Positions 45,198 to 56,724 of a stretch of 64,000 nucleotides of DNA are shown here, in pieces (position 1 is the stretch's first letter; each line of letters begins with the position of its first letter). Made by a program: the position numbers and the translations under genes. The notes under the pieces were generated by a model, which saw only the letters and a list, made by a program, of their open reading frames with translations, ran no database searches and was not told the origin of the DNA. The DNA lies in the NCBI RefSeq assembly GCF_017591425.1, contig NW_024467106.1:21256501-21320500 (forward strand). The letters run 5' to 3'. The DNA is from Ochotona curzoniae. Lineage: Eukaryota; Chordata; Mammalia; Lagomorpha; Ochotonidae.

Positions 45198-45474
45198 AAA
45201 ACACAACTCTTGAATTGCTTAAGGAATTTTCAAGTTTTTCCCTCTGCTGGAGCTATGCAAATCTCCCAGGAGCCAGGAGAATCAGGCTAAGCTCTTTTGA
45301 TATCTTGGACCTAAATGCTGCAGCTGATTGCTGTGATGCCTCCTCAGGCTTGGTTAAGTCCCTGGTCCTAATGATGCAGAATCCCAGGACAGAATTGTGC
45401 ACAATACATGATAAATCCTTTAAGAATACAGAACTTACCCAACTATTCTACAGGTTAAGCCTGTTAGCCTTTTT
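45198..45474. other. Short non-coding spacer, nothing recognised
   Basis: Lies between two minus-strand SINEs; no repeat or exon signature is visible. Confidence 0.4.
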
Positions 45475-45487
45475 CTTTTTAAATTTT

Positions 45488-45817
45488 TTTTTTTTACTAT
45501 TTTAAAGGATTTATGTATTTGTCTTGGAAAGGCAGATTTACAGAGAGAAGAAGAGACAGAGAGAGTACTCTGCTGTCTGCTGGTTCACTCTCCAGATGCC
45601 AAAATGGCCAGAGCTGAGTCGATCCAAAATCAGGAGCCAGGAACCTCTTCTGGGTCTCCTACATGGGTACAGGATCCTAAGACCTTAGACCATCCTCAAG
45701 TGCTTTCCCGGGCTGCAGCAGAGAGCTGGAAAGGAAGTGGAGCAACCGGGATATGAACCAGCGGCCATATGGAATCCCAACACATACAATTCCAAGAATT
45801 TAGCAGCATGGGACCAC
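45488..45817 (-). mobile_element. CSINE copy with probable target-site duplication
   Basis: Antisense order: GGATTTATGTATTTGTCTTG, GAAAGGCAGATTTACAGAGA, CTGCTGGTTCACTCTCCAGA, GGAGCCAGGAACCTCTTCTG, GGTCTCCTACATGGGTACAG, GAAGTGGAGCAACCGGGATA and GCGGCCATATGGAATCCC, ending GGGACCACC. CTTTTTAAATTTT (45475-45487) and CCTTTTAAATCTT (45818-45830) are plausible flanking duplications, two mismatches in 13. Confidence 0.92.
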
Positions 45818-45830
45818 CCTTTTAAATCTT

Positions 45831-46884
45831 GTTTCTCCTTACTAATAGTTTTAAAATAGAATTTTCCAACTGGGCAATAGCATCCTAGAATCCCTGGAAG
45901 GAGGGATGGATTTCTCTTCCTTGGAGAAAACCAGACTGGAGCAGAAATGCCTTTGTGGGCTCCTCTTGCTCACCCTGATTGTCTGTCCACCTCCGTGAGT
46001 CATTAAATAGACTAATCACAACTAAAGCAAAGCTAATAATCACTCCTGGGAATGTGGTGTAACACTGTGGAACTATGCCATAGGCCTCTGAGAATTCGTT
46101 CCTAACTCAGCTCAAGTAATTTCTTAGGGATTTTAACTCAGCCTGTCTTTAAGCTGAATGTTTATCATTTTTCTTTTCATTGTTTCTGGCTCCTCCCTGG
46201 CCTTTGAAGTGTCTGAAATCTTGAAGCAGTTGGCCAGGCTGTACACTGCAGGTCTTCTCCTTCCAAGAGGGCACCTGGCCAAGAGAAAGGAACTGGAGCT
46301 TCTCTCTTGGCTGAGCCCATAAAACAATCAGATTGCTCCACAGCCTGCCATTTGAAACGTGAGCTATATGAAAAGTACAGATAATGCAGCATGTTCCAAG
46401 GCGATTAGAATATCCCAGTGGGATTTTGGGTGAATGAAGAGGGAGAGTAGCAAGCACTCCCCATACAGTGTAACCCTCTCTGCCCCAGTCTTCCATGGTC
46501 TGTAAGACAAAGTTAAGAGTGCCGCTCTGCTCCCTATTCTTCCGTGTAAAGTTACAGGGGCTTGCAGCAGGGCATTTTCCAGGAAGTGGTTTGCTAGTCT
46601 TTTCTATAGCACTTGTTAACTTCCATCCATAGCTTCCCTTTCTTGGCCCCAGCAATCCCAGAGTCCATGGCTCCCTTACCAGGAAAGCAGACTCCCTCAA
46701 TTCCCTTCTTGTTCTCTTTCAAATGATGGATACTGATTTCTCCCCATCATACCCAAAATTCTCAGCTCTGCCAGCAATTTCCAAAGGAAAGAATGGGCTC
46801 TAGCCTCCATGCCAAAAACTGTATACCCCAGCTCAGAATCCAGAGTAAACATTCTTACTATAAAGGAAATATATCATTTAAGTT
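45831..46884. other. Non-coding stretch; 183-codon minus-strand open frame not supported as a gene
   Basis: The frame at 46149-46700 (minus) overlaps shorter frames in the other phases and shows no domain I recognise. Sequence around 45990-46420 is non-repetitive and even in composition. Confidence 0.4.
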
Positions 46885-46955
46885 CACTTCTCATGAATAT
46901 GTGCTAGGCCCCAAATGGCTTCATTCATTTAAAGCCTCAAAATTAGGAGATGTGA
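46885..46955 (-). repeat. MIR fragment cut off by a CSINE
   Basis: ATGTGCTAGGCCCCAAATGG, CTTCATTCATTTAAAGCCTC and AAAATTAGG match the antisense MIR core 'tgtgctaggcactgttctaagcactttacatgtattaactcatttaatcctcac'. Confidence 0.5.
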
Positions 46956-47283
46956 GCAAGTGTTGGGTCTAGCCCTTAAGTTACTGGTAAATATGAGCAC
47001 ACCTCACATCAGAGAACCTGAATTAGAGTACTGGAGTGCCTAGCCTTGGCTCCTGATTCCAGCTTCCCTCAGCAGTCCCTGGGAGGCAGCAGGGCTGGCC
47101 CACTTAGTGTCACCTGTCATCCCCTGTAGGAGATAGGTAAGCCACACTGTGGATTACATTACACACTGTGGGATTACAGTCCAGACTAGCCTGTAGCAAG
47201 CATTTTTGGAGTGAGTAGTTATTTTTGAGTGTTTCCTCTTTTTCTCACACACTTTTTCTATCTCTCCTCAAATGATTGCTGTT
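46956..47283 (+). repeat. CSINE, old subfamily
   Basis: Sense order of the 'tgttgggtccag' C-repeat variety: GCAAGTGTTGGGTCTAGCCC, TTAAGTTACTGGTAAATATG, CACATCAGAGAACCTGAATT, TTGGCTCCTGATTCCAGCTT, CCCTGGGAGGCAGCAGGGCT and AGCAAGCATTTTTGGAGTGA, followed by a CT-rich end near 47240-47275. Strongly diverged, hence older than the 30.4 and 36.9 kb copies. Confidence 0.75.
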
Positions 47284-48469
47284 TTTAAAAGCAGGAAGCT
47301 GAAAACATTAAGGCAAAACCAGTTTCACTTGATGCGCCTGTTAGCTCTGTTTCAAACACATTTTTCATTTGCTTGGGTGTGATCGCTGCTCTTTCTCCTT
47401 TACCACAGAGTGCAAACTCAGTGTCACACAGAAGCAGCAGCACCATGATGAAACTGTGTAGTTGGCAGCAAGGCCACTAGTGGGCCAGCCTGCAGGGTGG
47501 AACGAGGTGAGACAAGTGGTGGCAGTGCTCAGAGTGTCACATAATTAGCTGTTGTAGCATAGAGCGGAGGGGCAGGTAATAAACCTCTACCTAGTGTGAA
47601 GACATGGCAGGACCAAGCCTGTCTGTGATGTGTTCTCAAAACTTCAGTGGTATCCAACCCTGTGCAATAAAAGCTGGATGGGCCAGGTAGTAGGTGAAAT
47701 TCAAGCTGCTGATGAAAGCGGGAGTCATTCTCCTGCCTGCTTTGTGACTTGTAGACTTCTGAACCTCTGTATAGTCTGACTCTACTCCCTGTCACTCTTG
47801 GAGAGCCTCAAGAGAAATGATGAAGAATGTGTCAAATGCTGTAGAAGGGTTCCTTGTGGAAAGAAACAGCAGTTGCCCCTAATGTCCCTGCCAGGTTCAT
47901 TCTTAGTTCCAGAGAGGAACTAACTGGTCCCCAGGAATTGAAAGGATCTCCAGAGTGACTCCCTGTCTCACTCAGGTGACAGGGAAATCCCAGCCACAAT
48001 GTGCTTGACAAGCCCTGCCCCTTCTGACTTGGTTGAATGGTTTCACTGCCACTAACCTCAGGAAGCAGCTAATCTATAAATCTGCATCACGGTTTTCTTG
48101 AGGATTGCTTGGATTATTATAAACGTGTGATCTGTGGTCTCAAGTCTCAGCACCTGCTGAACTGAGGGTTATCTCTTAACAAGTATGGAGATCTCACGAT
48201 TCCCTTCATTTTGTAGGAATTTCTAGGAGAATATTTGTGTGTTCTATGTGTGATAGAAGTTACCACTTGTCACCACTTTCAGCTGTCAAAACTCAAAGCA
48301 GCAACTGCTAAAGAGGTGTCCAGGCCCTCAGTGCCACCCCAGTCCTTGGCTGTAGCAGCCCACTTCCTGTCTATACCTTGATTCGCTGTGAGTCAAAGCA
48401 GCAGCCTCCTCACAGCTCCTAATAGAATGATGGATGCTCTCAACACCTGCAGTCTGAAATCCATTCTAG
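47284..48469. other. Non-coding stretch, nothing recognised
   Basis: Balanced composition with no SINE, LTR or exon signature; open frames up to 88 codons only. Confidence 0.45.
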
Positions 48470-48599
48470 AGAGCTCTGACTTGCTCCCCTCCTGGGGGTG
48501 GAAAGAATCAACTTTATCCCTCAGTGAGGCCTACAGGGTCCCTCTACCCAAAAGGCTCTTGGACTAATTCCCTGCTTTAAATCAATGTCTCTAGAGGAT

Positions 48600-49030
48600 A
48601 ACTCTAAGATAACAAATCAAATGCAAATGATTTATTAGGGGAGTTTTCCCGAAACAGACTAGAGCAGGATGAGGAAGCAGGACAGGGAAGGGGAAGAAGC
48701 TAAGCAAAGCTGAGATCTCAGACAACGCACGGCTGAGCTTGATTCTATGGACAGGCTATTGGGTGGAAATCACACATCAGGGTCTGTCCAAACTCAAGGC
48801 AGGAAAGCTGAGTGTGTACAATCTCCAGCCATCAAGCACTGCTGAAGGGCTGCCCCAGCATTTATAAACTCCTGGGCACTCTGTCATCTGGGTTGCTGGG
48901 CAAAATGGTTTGGATAGCCAAAAAAATGCCATCTATTTGAAGCAAAGCCACCCAAAAGCTATGGAAGGCATCCATGGACTTGTGTCATCCCAAACTACAA
49001 ACTTTGTTGACTCTCAACATGATGCACCAC
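48600..49030 (-). mobile_element. Possible ancient LTR, class uncertain
   Basis: The minus strand ends with CCTAATAAATCATTTGC, a polyadenylation-signal layout. The body (CTGTCCAAACTCAAGGCAGG, GCACTGCTGAAGGGCTGCCC, GGCACTCTGTCATCTGGGTT, GAAGCAAAGCCACCCAAAAG) has the feel of an old mammalian LTR. The assignment rests on memory of similar sequence rather than on clear boundaries. Confidence 0.28.
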
Positions 49031-50119
49031 CTAACACAGCTCACTGTTTCTACAGTGAGAAATGATAAATACGTTTTCAATGGCATTTAAAGAAATCCTG
49101 GGGGGAGGCGGGGAACAAGATGGTTATGGCTCATCCCCTACTTAGCAAGGTAAATTTAAAGCAGTCTGGACCCATACTGGTTTTTGGATACTCCTGTCCA
49201 TTTTGACAAATGCTGTTCAAATAAAATTTCACAGTCATTGTATAGAAACTGTTGTGAGGTCATGTTTACTGTGTTTCTCTATGTACATGAACTTTCCTGC
49301 TAGACTTTTTTCTTCAACTGCCCGTAAAGACTAGTTAAATCATTTCCCAAGAAGACAATGAACAGTTTTGCAAGCAAACTTGGAACGCAGCTCCCAGTAT
49401 TGCAGATTCCTTGGAAGAACAATTTTGAGCACAAATTTACCCCTGTAAAATTGCTTGGCAAGGACAAAACACAAATAAAGATGATTTCACTTTCCTTGTA
49501 TTTAGTAATTCAAAATTCAAAGATGTCTATCTTTGTGGCTATGTTTTTATTTCATTAGCACCCTGCTGTTCACTTGATGTCCATTACAAGCCAATGAAAT
49601 CTAAGCCACTACCATTTCAATTGTATCAGTTTCAGTGACCCAGAATCCCAAAATTCATTCCTGTTTCTCTCTTCTCTTGAATAAATATGCACATGTTCCA
49701 TTCCCCTCCTCTCTACCACACCTCAAAGAGCAGGAGATAAAAATCCCAGAAAATGGTCTAACTCAACCCAGCCCACCCACACAAGGACACAAGGTAGACT
49801 CTCAAAACTATATAAACAAATGAATCCCTGTTTGTTTGTTTTGTTTTGTTTTGTTTTACACTGCCACTGTTCTCTGGTATACAATGGTAGATAGTCTGTA
49901 AGAGTGAATTCCCAGTTCTTTCCCTTTCTCTTTGATAGTTCTAGCCCTACCTAGTTCTTTGTTCTGCACTTTAGCAGGCTCACTTCCTGTATCTACCCTT
50001 GAGAACTTGTTACAATGTTTATGTAGTTATCTGCTGCTCCCATGAAGACAGAGAAGCCAATAAATTGTATTTTTGAACAGTTGCAATCTGCCCATCATCT
50101 TACTTTAATCCTTAGTATT
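49031..50119. other. Non-coding stretch with a (TTTTG)n run
   Basis: (TTTTG)n repeats at 49832-49857. The 66-codon frame at 49358 is not recognisable. Sequence at 49920-50080 may be a decayed L2 3' region but is too diverged to call. Confidence 0.4.
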
Positions 50120-50400
50120 TGTATAGTGATTAGGACTTGTGGGGTTTTCACGTTCCATGTCAGGGTACCTGGATTTGTATCTCAACTATAGATTTGCTTG
50201 TAGCTTCCTGAAAATATGCATCATAGGAAGTAGCAGATGATGGTTCACAGAATTCAATCCATGCCCATTCTTGTGAAAAACCCTGGTAGAATTATTGGTT
50301 CCAAGCTTCAGTTTGATCCAACCCTGGTTTTTGTGAGCATTTGAAGAATGAATCTGCAGATCAGATTTCATTCTAACTCTATTTCAGATAAAGATTGAAT
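50120..50400 (+). repeat. CSINE, old diverged copy
   Basis: Sense order: CACGTTCCATGTCAGGGTAC, CTGGATTTGTATCTC, TTGTAGCTTCCTGAAAATAT, AGGAAGTAGCAGATGATGGT, AAAACCCTGGTAGAATTATT, GGTTCCAAGCTTCAGTTTGA, TCCAACCCTGGTTTTTGTGA, GCATTTGAAGAATGAATCTG and AGATCAGATTTCATTC. Each matches a successive C-repeat block of the older subfamily. Confidence 0.72.
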
Positions 50401-51509
50401 GATACAAATTTTAAAAATCAGATTTCTCTGTAATCTGTCATTATTTTCCCCTGCAAACAAACAAAGAAACAAAACAGGTGCAGCAGAGGTCAGAGACTCC
50501 ACCAGAATCTTGCATCCAGGAAAGAGCAATACATGACACTGAACCTATGTTGGTCCATATCCAAGGCTAATGACTTTTGTCCTACTTCATTTCTATTGAT
50601 TAGAATGTACTTTGGGTTTTCAGCAACAATCTGTGCCACCAACACAGAATGTTAAGTATTTCTCTACATTATAGATGGAATATTGGGAAAAAATCTGATT
50701 TTAAGCAAATAAAAACAAAAAAGAGAGAAAGAAAGAAAAAAATCCAAAAACTGACAGCATGAACTTAAAAAACACAAACAACATCTTTCTTTACTGAAAA
50801 AATGTGTGTGAGACCATAATTATTATCGCCAGTCCCAAGCTAGACCAAAAGAACTCTTGCTTCCACAGAATCATTTTGTAACAAAAGTGTTCAAAACATT
50901 TTAAATATATTGTTCAATCAAATAATAGTCTCTATAGCTTGCAACTCAAAATGTCATGGTGGTGAACTACTCATTAGTCACCTGTTATAAGTTCAATGGA
51001 ATGTGCTAGGACATGGAGTCTATAAAAGCAAATAGTGTTGTTAAGCTATTAGGTCACCTAATGGACAGCCTCACGCAAGGACACTGTCATCAGGAGAAAG
51101 GCATAGACTATACACTTCTGGCAACCTGACTTTTCATTGAAGCTCTTCAAGGCCGAGTTAATGTGTTTCCTCCTGTTACAACAACGACATGTGAGTCACA
51201 CATGTGGTTTCAAGATTCCTAAAGTGGAATTGTGTGACTGCTGATGTAATCAGAAATCACCTCTGGGTCTTTGAGACGAGAAGGTTCAGGAAAAAAATGC
51301 TGCCAGCTGATGCAACTGTTGATGTTATTGAATGCTGTCACCAGCATTTCCAGGCTTCAGCTGTTTTAGGGGAAATTGTTTATAAGTACTTTATTTTCAC
51401 TTGAACAGTTTCTGTACTTCCAAGGCAAAACATTTCTGCTAAAATATATTTAGTCAAAATTTGCCCTGTCTGGAAATGGTTTGCTATGGGGGCAAAAAAC
51501 TTGGGATCC
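50401..51509. other. Non-coding stretch, nothing recognised
   Basis: Includes an AAAG/A-rich run at 50700-50745. A moderately complex segment at 51200-51420 shows no repeat signature. Confidence 0.4.
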
Positions 51510-51600
51510 AGTGTCATGCCATATTTTCCACTAGCAGGTTGTGTGATTTCAGAGAGGTTAAATAAACTTTTCAAGAGGTTTGATTTGATCGGGAAAGCCA
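51510..51600 (+). repeat. MIR fragment
   Basis: ATGCCATATTTTCCACTAGC, AGGTTGTGTGATTTCAGAGA and GGTTAAATAAACTTTTCAAG match 'ctctgccacttactagctgtgtgaccttgggcaagttacttaacctctc'. Confidence 0.5.
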
Positions 51601-53190
51601 GATGCCATTCCTACATCACAATGCAAGATAAAGTCAGACAGAAACAGCACTGGGCAAAACATGGGGGCACAATGTAGACCAACAGATGTTTGGACTCAGA
51701 CTTGGTTTCAGGGAATCTGGTCTGTGAATCCTGGCGGGACGGGCAGTTACGGAAAACTGCTCTGGCTGTTGGACCTCTAGAATCTCCTCTTCCCAATCCT
51801 TAATCATGAGAATTCATTCAAATCTCTAAAGCTTTCATGTGAAGCAAGAAGAAAATGATAACAGGAGGGGATATTTCCGCCAACGCTTGAAAGTAGATTC
51901 CCTATGGAAAGCCACTGATCAGTCATTAAAATTAACAAGCAGCAGGAGCCTGTGACTGAGAATTTGGACCATTATCAGAATTTCAGGATGGCCTCTGGAT
52001 GAAAGGATGAATGAATGAATGAAAGGAAGATCACGCATATGCATCATGATTTCAGGTGGATGAGGATTGGGGTGGATGAAGAATTGTAGATTTCCTTACA
52101 ACTTAGGTAGTTACTAGGGAAGAAAAAGCAGGCAGCAATGCCTGATTTCAACCACCAAGAACTTTGCAGTATCTCTATCCTTGGTCACCTTCCAGATGAA
52201 GAATATTTCTTTACATGTCTTGGGTTTTGAGCCTCGCCCCAACACTGTGAGTTGGGAATTGCCCTTTGAGAGATAAGAAATTTCAGGCACAGAACTCCTA
52301 AATGAGCTGAGAATTCTGTGTGAGATAACACTAGGGAAACAGCCACATGTTGCTGCAATGTGATCGCTGTCCCTCAGTTTAGGCTTCTTTCTTAATTGCA
52401 TCATGAAATTGGACTATATCCTGAAGATCTGGAGAAGAGCACATGATGCTATCCACTTTATAAAGCCCTTTGTAGTTTATTCCAGAAGAAGTAAAAGGCA
52501 AAAAAAAAAAAAAAATGTGGTGCTGACATTAAGATTCCGTAGAGAATCTCAATGGTTTATTTAGAAAAATGTAGAATCTTAAAAATAAGAAGCATCTTTA
52601 TGTTATCTGAAGCCAATATGCCAACAAGAAGTGGATTCCTCTTTCTGATGGGGATAAATGCTTACCCTATTCTTGAGCAGTACGATTCTGTAGCAGTCAG
52701 TATCTCTCCGATCTGATGGATGGATATCATGCAGTCATTTCTTACAGAGGAAGACTAGGTGACAGAGAATTAAGGAGAAAACTCATCCACATTGAGCCTG
52801 CATGTGGAAGCAGTAGCTGGGCAGAATGCTCTCTGATGCCAGAACACATTTTCTCACTCTTGATTGCAATCTCCACAAACATAACCAGCAGATCACATGA
52901 ATTTTTTTCATTGAATTATTAAGAAAAAGATCCAGGTAACTGGTGTTTAGGATCTGAACTGATGTCACTTTATGGAGTCATGGGAATATTCAAGATTCAA
53001 AAGAGTTAATTTAGAATATCCCTAAGGCTGCACCCAGACCCCAGAACTCCTGAAACTTAAAAGACCCTAGAGATGCTTGGCTCTTTGTATTTGGCATAGT
53101 GATTCTTGATGGGAAATAATTGTAGGTTAATGCAACATCCATTTCTTATGGAGCAAGGGACAGCTACATTGTGCAGAAACTTAAAGCAGA
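51601..53190. other. Non-coding stretch with an (ATGA)n scrap and a poly(A)
   Basis: ATGAATGAATGAATGAAAGG is at 52007-52026 and a 15-A run at 52501-52515. No gene or repeat family is recognised. Confidence 0.45.
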
Positions 53191-53531
53191 GCCCAGCACA
53201 CAGCCTAGTGGCTGAAGTCCTCAACTTGTATGCATTGGGATTCCATATGGGCATTGGTTCTAATCCTGGTGGCCCCACTTCCCATCCAGCTCCCTGCTTG
53301 TGGCCTGGGAAAGCAGTTGAGGACGGCCCAAAGCCTTGGGACCCTGCACCAGTGAGGGAGACCTGGAAGAAGCTCCTGGCTCCTGACTCCTGGCTTTGGA
53401 TTGGCATAGCTCTGGCCATTGCAGCCACTTAGGGAGGGAACCAGCAGACTGAAGATCTTTCTCTTTGTCTCTCCTTCTCTCTGTAAATCTGACTTTACAA
53501 TAAAAACAGATACATCTTTAAAAAAAAAAAG
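53191..53531 (+). repeat. CSINE copy, well preserved
   Basis: Sense order: GCCCAGCACACAGCCTAGTG, TGAAGTCCTCAACTTGTATG, GATTCCATATGGGCATTGGT, TCTAATCC, CATCCAGCTCCCTGCTTGTG, GCAGTTGAGGACGGCCCAAA, GCCTTGGGACCCTGCACCAG, GATTGGCATAGCTCTGG and CTGTAAATCTGACTTTACAA, then an AATAAAAACAGATACATCTTT tail with a poly(A). It belongs to the same younger subfamily as 30386-30721. CTCCTGGCTCCTGACTCCTG contains a small internal duplication. Confidence 0.95.
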
Positions 53532-53589
53532 CCTATAGCAAAAAGGACCACTATACTTGCTACCAAAATTATATTTACTTTGCTATCAG

Positions 53590-53720
53590 CATTTTTTTAG
53601 ATTGAGCACTTAGCATTTGCTTGACTTTGCCAACTACTGCGGAATACAAAATTAACAGAGCAAAAGGTGCATCTCTCTTCTCACAGTGTTTATTTGGAAA
53701 CTCAAGTTTGTAAAAAAGAA
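53590..53720 (-). repeat. L2 LINE 3' fragment
   Basis: GATTGAGCACTTAGCATTTG, CTGCGGAATACAAAATTAAC, AGAGCAAAAGGTGCATCTCT and CTCACAGTGTTTATTTGG match the antisense L2 end 'tattgagcacctactatgtgccagg ... ggatacaaagatgaacaagacac ... ctcacagtctag'. Confidence 0.55.
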
Positions 53721-54499
53721 AATCTATCTGTAAAGGCCAGTGATTTCCTACTATTTTCCTCCTGAAATCCCCATTGCCTTTGACATAGTCTTGCTATTTT
53801 GTTTTTGGCAGAGGTGGGGTTCTACAGAGGTGTGTCCCCCATGAGACTGACTGTAGTGGCTCTTTGACAAATAGCTTGGACTTCTCCTTTCCTAGCTTGA
53901 ATTAGTAGCTTGTCCTGAACAAGTCAAGTCAATGTTTTGCAGTGACCTCAGGTCATAGACAAGTGTCTTACTATAGTCCTCAGTGCAGGCACCTGCACAG
54001 CAAGTCTTATTGGACTTGCCTTGGAGTGACTTTATTTCCACTAGGACAATCGCTTTCTGGATTCTCTATGGACTGCATAATTGGATCTCCAGTCTTTAGT
54101 GGCTTGGGAGAGTTACCAAAGGAGTATCCCTTGGAGTGGTAATGGAATTGCATCTTGTTTGTTTGGCTTCCCCGAATGCCAGGAAAGACTGCTAAGAAGC
54201 AATCAGATGAGATGACTGGCCATTAACAGTTTCCAGTTGAATTTGTCAGACCCAGCAGAGCTATGACCTAACCTCTGCTTCAAGAAGACTACAAACAAAT
54301 GTAAACAATCCGTTTCCAAGGCCAGTGTCCAACTCCTGGTGTCCTGGCCCCTTCTGCATTGTAATGTATATCTCAGTATCCTGGTAACTGCTGGAGAGAG
54401 ACTTTCAGTTCAGATGACCAGTACAGATTGCAATCTCAATAGAGGGCAGGGTCCATGTGTGCACATCTTAGTATAATTAATAAGATCCTGCTATTTCCA
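53721..54499. other. Non-coding stretch, nothing recognised
   Basis: No repeat or exon signature is visible. Confidence 0.45.
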
Positions 54500-54640
54500 A
54501 TACCTCACTGAATATCCATGAGAATGCTTAAAGTAAAACTGTTATTCTCATGTCCGAAGATGAAGATGGTTAAAATATAGTTAGTGGCAGAACTGAGGCT
54601 TGGCTGTCAACCTATCTGGTTGTTATCAAACTATCTGGCC
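54500..54640 (-). repeat. MIR fragment
   Basis: ACCTCACTGAATATCCATGA, AAACTGTTATTCTCATGTCC, GAAGATGAAGATGGTTAAAA and TAGTGGCAGAACTGAGGCTT follow the antisense MIR order 'actcatttaatcctcacaac...attatccccattttacagatgagg...agtaagtggcagagccagg'. Confidence 0.6.
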
Positions 54641-54769
54641 TATCAAACACCAGAATAATTCAGCTTCTACCTTAGGATGAGATGAGATTATCAATGTAAA
54701 AGTGAGGCTTTTCCTTGAAAGTGTAATGTTGGAGCTTATTAAAGTAAATTTATTATTGACTATATACTC

Positions 54770-54865
54770 ATAGAAATCTATATCTATATGCATATATATA
54801 GATATACGTATACATATGTATCTATATATATGTATATAGATAGACATAGGTACAGATATATCTAT
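54770..54865 (+). repeat. (TA/TATC/ATAC) low-complexity region
   Basis: Alternating units such as ATCTATATCTATATGCATAT, GATATACGTATACATATGTA and TATATATGTATATAGATAGA. On the minus strand it gives Ile/Tyr-repeat spurious peptides. Confidence 0.93.
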
Positions 54866-55069
54866 CAGAGTATTTCTGAAGGATCATAGAAAAAGTATGA
54901 AATTAAAAGTAAGTATTTTAGTGCAAAAAACTTGATCATATGTAGAAAGGATTGTTAAAAGGCTTATGGGAAAATGTGTATTATGACAAGATATGCAGAG
55001 ACTTCAAGGTTTCTTACAACAAAATAAATTTTACTGTTTAATTCTATTTTCATGAACTTTAAAAAGTTA

Positions 55070-55190
55070 CCTTCATATACATGAGGGTAACATAACATAT
55101 ATATCATACATTAGATATGTATAAAATAACACATATATACACACATGTATGAGGGTAAAATAACATATATACCTTTATATGTGTGTGTGT
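55070..55190 (+). repeat. AT-rich imperfect duplication
   Basis: ATGAGGGTAACATAACATAT at 55081-55100 recurs as ATGAGGGTAAAATAACATAT at 55149-55168, 68 bp apart, with TATACACACATGTAT and GTGTGTGTGT runs around the second copy. Confidence 0.8.
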
Positions 55191-55937
55191 TGTATTTATC
55201 TCTGTGCACAACTTAAGCTAGTAGAAGTGGGTTTTCTCTTTCCCAGATACATCCTAGTATAATTGTTTAGCATTGATTAGGAACTAAGGTCCTCTTGAGA
55301 TAATACCCAGACTCTAAAACAGCTACTTAACCTCTTTGGCATCAGTTTTCTCCTGTGAACAAAGATAGAAGGTAATAATTTGCTCTCCAAGACTGAACCA
55401 CGTAAAGCAAATCACTGCTGATCAATAGACATTTGCAGAGTTTCTCCCCTTCCTTTTAGTACCTGTAAAGATTGAGGAGGTTTCCATGGGACCTGAACAG
55501 TGAAAGAATGCATTGTGGTAAGACCATTGTTGTTTGCTAAGATGTAACATGAAAATATTTCCAATAACAAATATAAAACACTTCCATCACGCTAAGAATG
55601 GATACTGGATTATTTTGCAAGGGTCCTGAGGCTTTAACTCTGAGGAGTCAATTCTGTAGCATTCATGTACCAGCACATCAAAAGCTCTAGAATTTCATAG
55701 GATACTGCACAGGTTCCTGTTACTTGGGAAGCCTGTCACAGCATGCTTCTCCAGGCTTTAGGATAACCTGCTCTTACCTTGTAGGGCCAGTTCTTCCTCC
55801 TCCTCCTCGTCAAGTGTTAGCTTCTCTCAAAGAATTCTTCAAAGCCTGCTGAGTAGAAGTGGGCAAGGGGATGTTTGATTTGACCTCTCTCTTCAGGGTT
55901 GCAACACAAAGCTGGTAACAATTCTTTTTCTTTAGAA
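55191..55937. other. Non-coding stretch, nothing recognised
   Basis: A short (TCC)n run lies at 55793-55808. No gene or repeat family is recognised. Confidence 0.45.
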
Positions 55938-56257
55938 GAGGTATTTATTTTCATTGGAAAAGCAGATTTACAGAGAGTAGGAGAGACAGAGAAAAAGCTC
56001 TTCCATCTGCTGGTTCACATCCTAAATGGCCACAATGGCGGAAGCTGAGCTGATCTAAAGCTATGAGCCAGGAGTTTTTTTTCAGGTTTCTGACGTGGTT
56101 CAGGGTCCCAAGCACTTGTACCATCCTGTGCTGCTTTCCCAAGCCATAAGCAGAAGAATGGATGGAAAGTGGAGCAGCTGGGACATGAACTGGCACCCAT
56201 ATGGGATACCAGTGCTTGTAGGTAGAGAATTGGCCAATTGAGCCATCACACCAGCCC
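55938..56257 (-). repeat. CSINE copy
   Basis: Antisense order: GAGGTATTTATTTTCATTGG, AAAAGCAGATTTACAGAGAG, CTTCCATCTGCTGGTTCACA, AATGGCCACAATGGCGGAAG, GTTCAGGGTCCCAAGCACTT, AAAGTGGAGCAGCTGGGACA, GCACCCATATGGGATACC and ATCACACCAGCCC. The 129-codon frame on the minus strand here is SINE translation. Confidence 0.94.
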
Positions 56258-56724
56258 ATTAAAGCACCTCTCTTCAAGGGAAGGAACATGTCAGTATACA
56301 AACTCCAGACACACTTTTTACAACATCCTGTGGAAAACACAAATTGATATATCCATGTTTTCTGTTATGAAGAAGATGGAAGAGGAGGAAGAAGAGAAGG
56401 AGAACAATAAGACAGGTGAGGAAGATAATGAGAAGGAAAAAGAGAAATAAATATGTGAAACATCAAGCACAGAATGACATGCTGTGAACAGTTCATTGGT
56501 TTTATAGCTACTGTATTATTGTCGGTTTATGACTAGGCCTGCCCTGTGATTTATTTCCCTCCTCCACTTTGCTAAAATAAGGGCAGAATCCTAGATGGAG
56601 AAATCATGATACAAATTCTTATTGTATAGAGAAACAACCAGATTCTCCAAAGAGAAAAGAAATTAAATCTTGACATTTCATATGGAGTTTATTTCTACTC
56701 TTCTCCTTTTGTATGCTCTATATA
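56258..56724. other. Non-coding stretch with a GAA-rich patch
   Basis: GGAAGAGGAGGAAGAAGAGA and AGAAGGAAAAAGAGAAATAA at 56378-56450 produce a Glu/Lys-rich 70-codon frame that is compositional. Confidence 0.5.

Noticed and set aside
46149..46700. 183-codon minus-strand open frame
   Set aside because: No recognised domain or motif, no splice or polyadenylation context, and overlapping frames in other phases.
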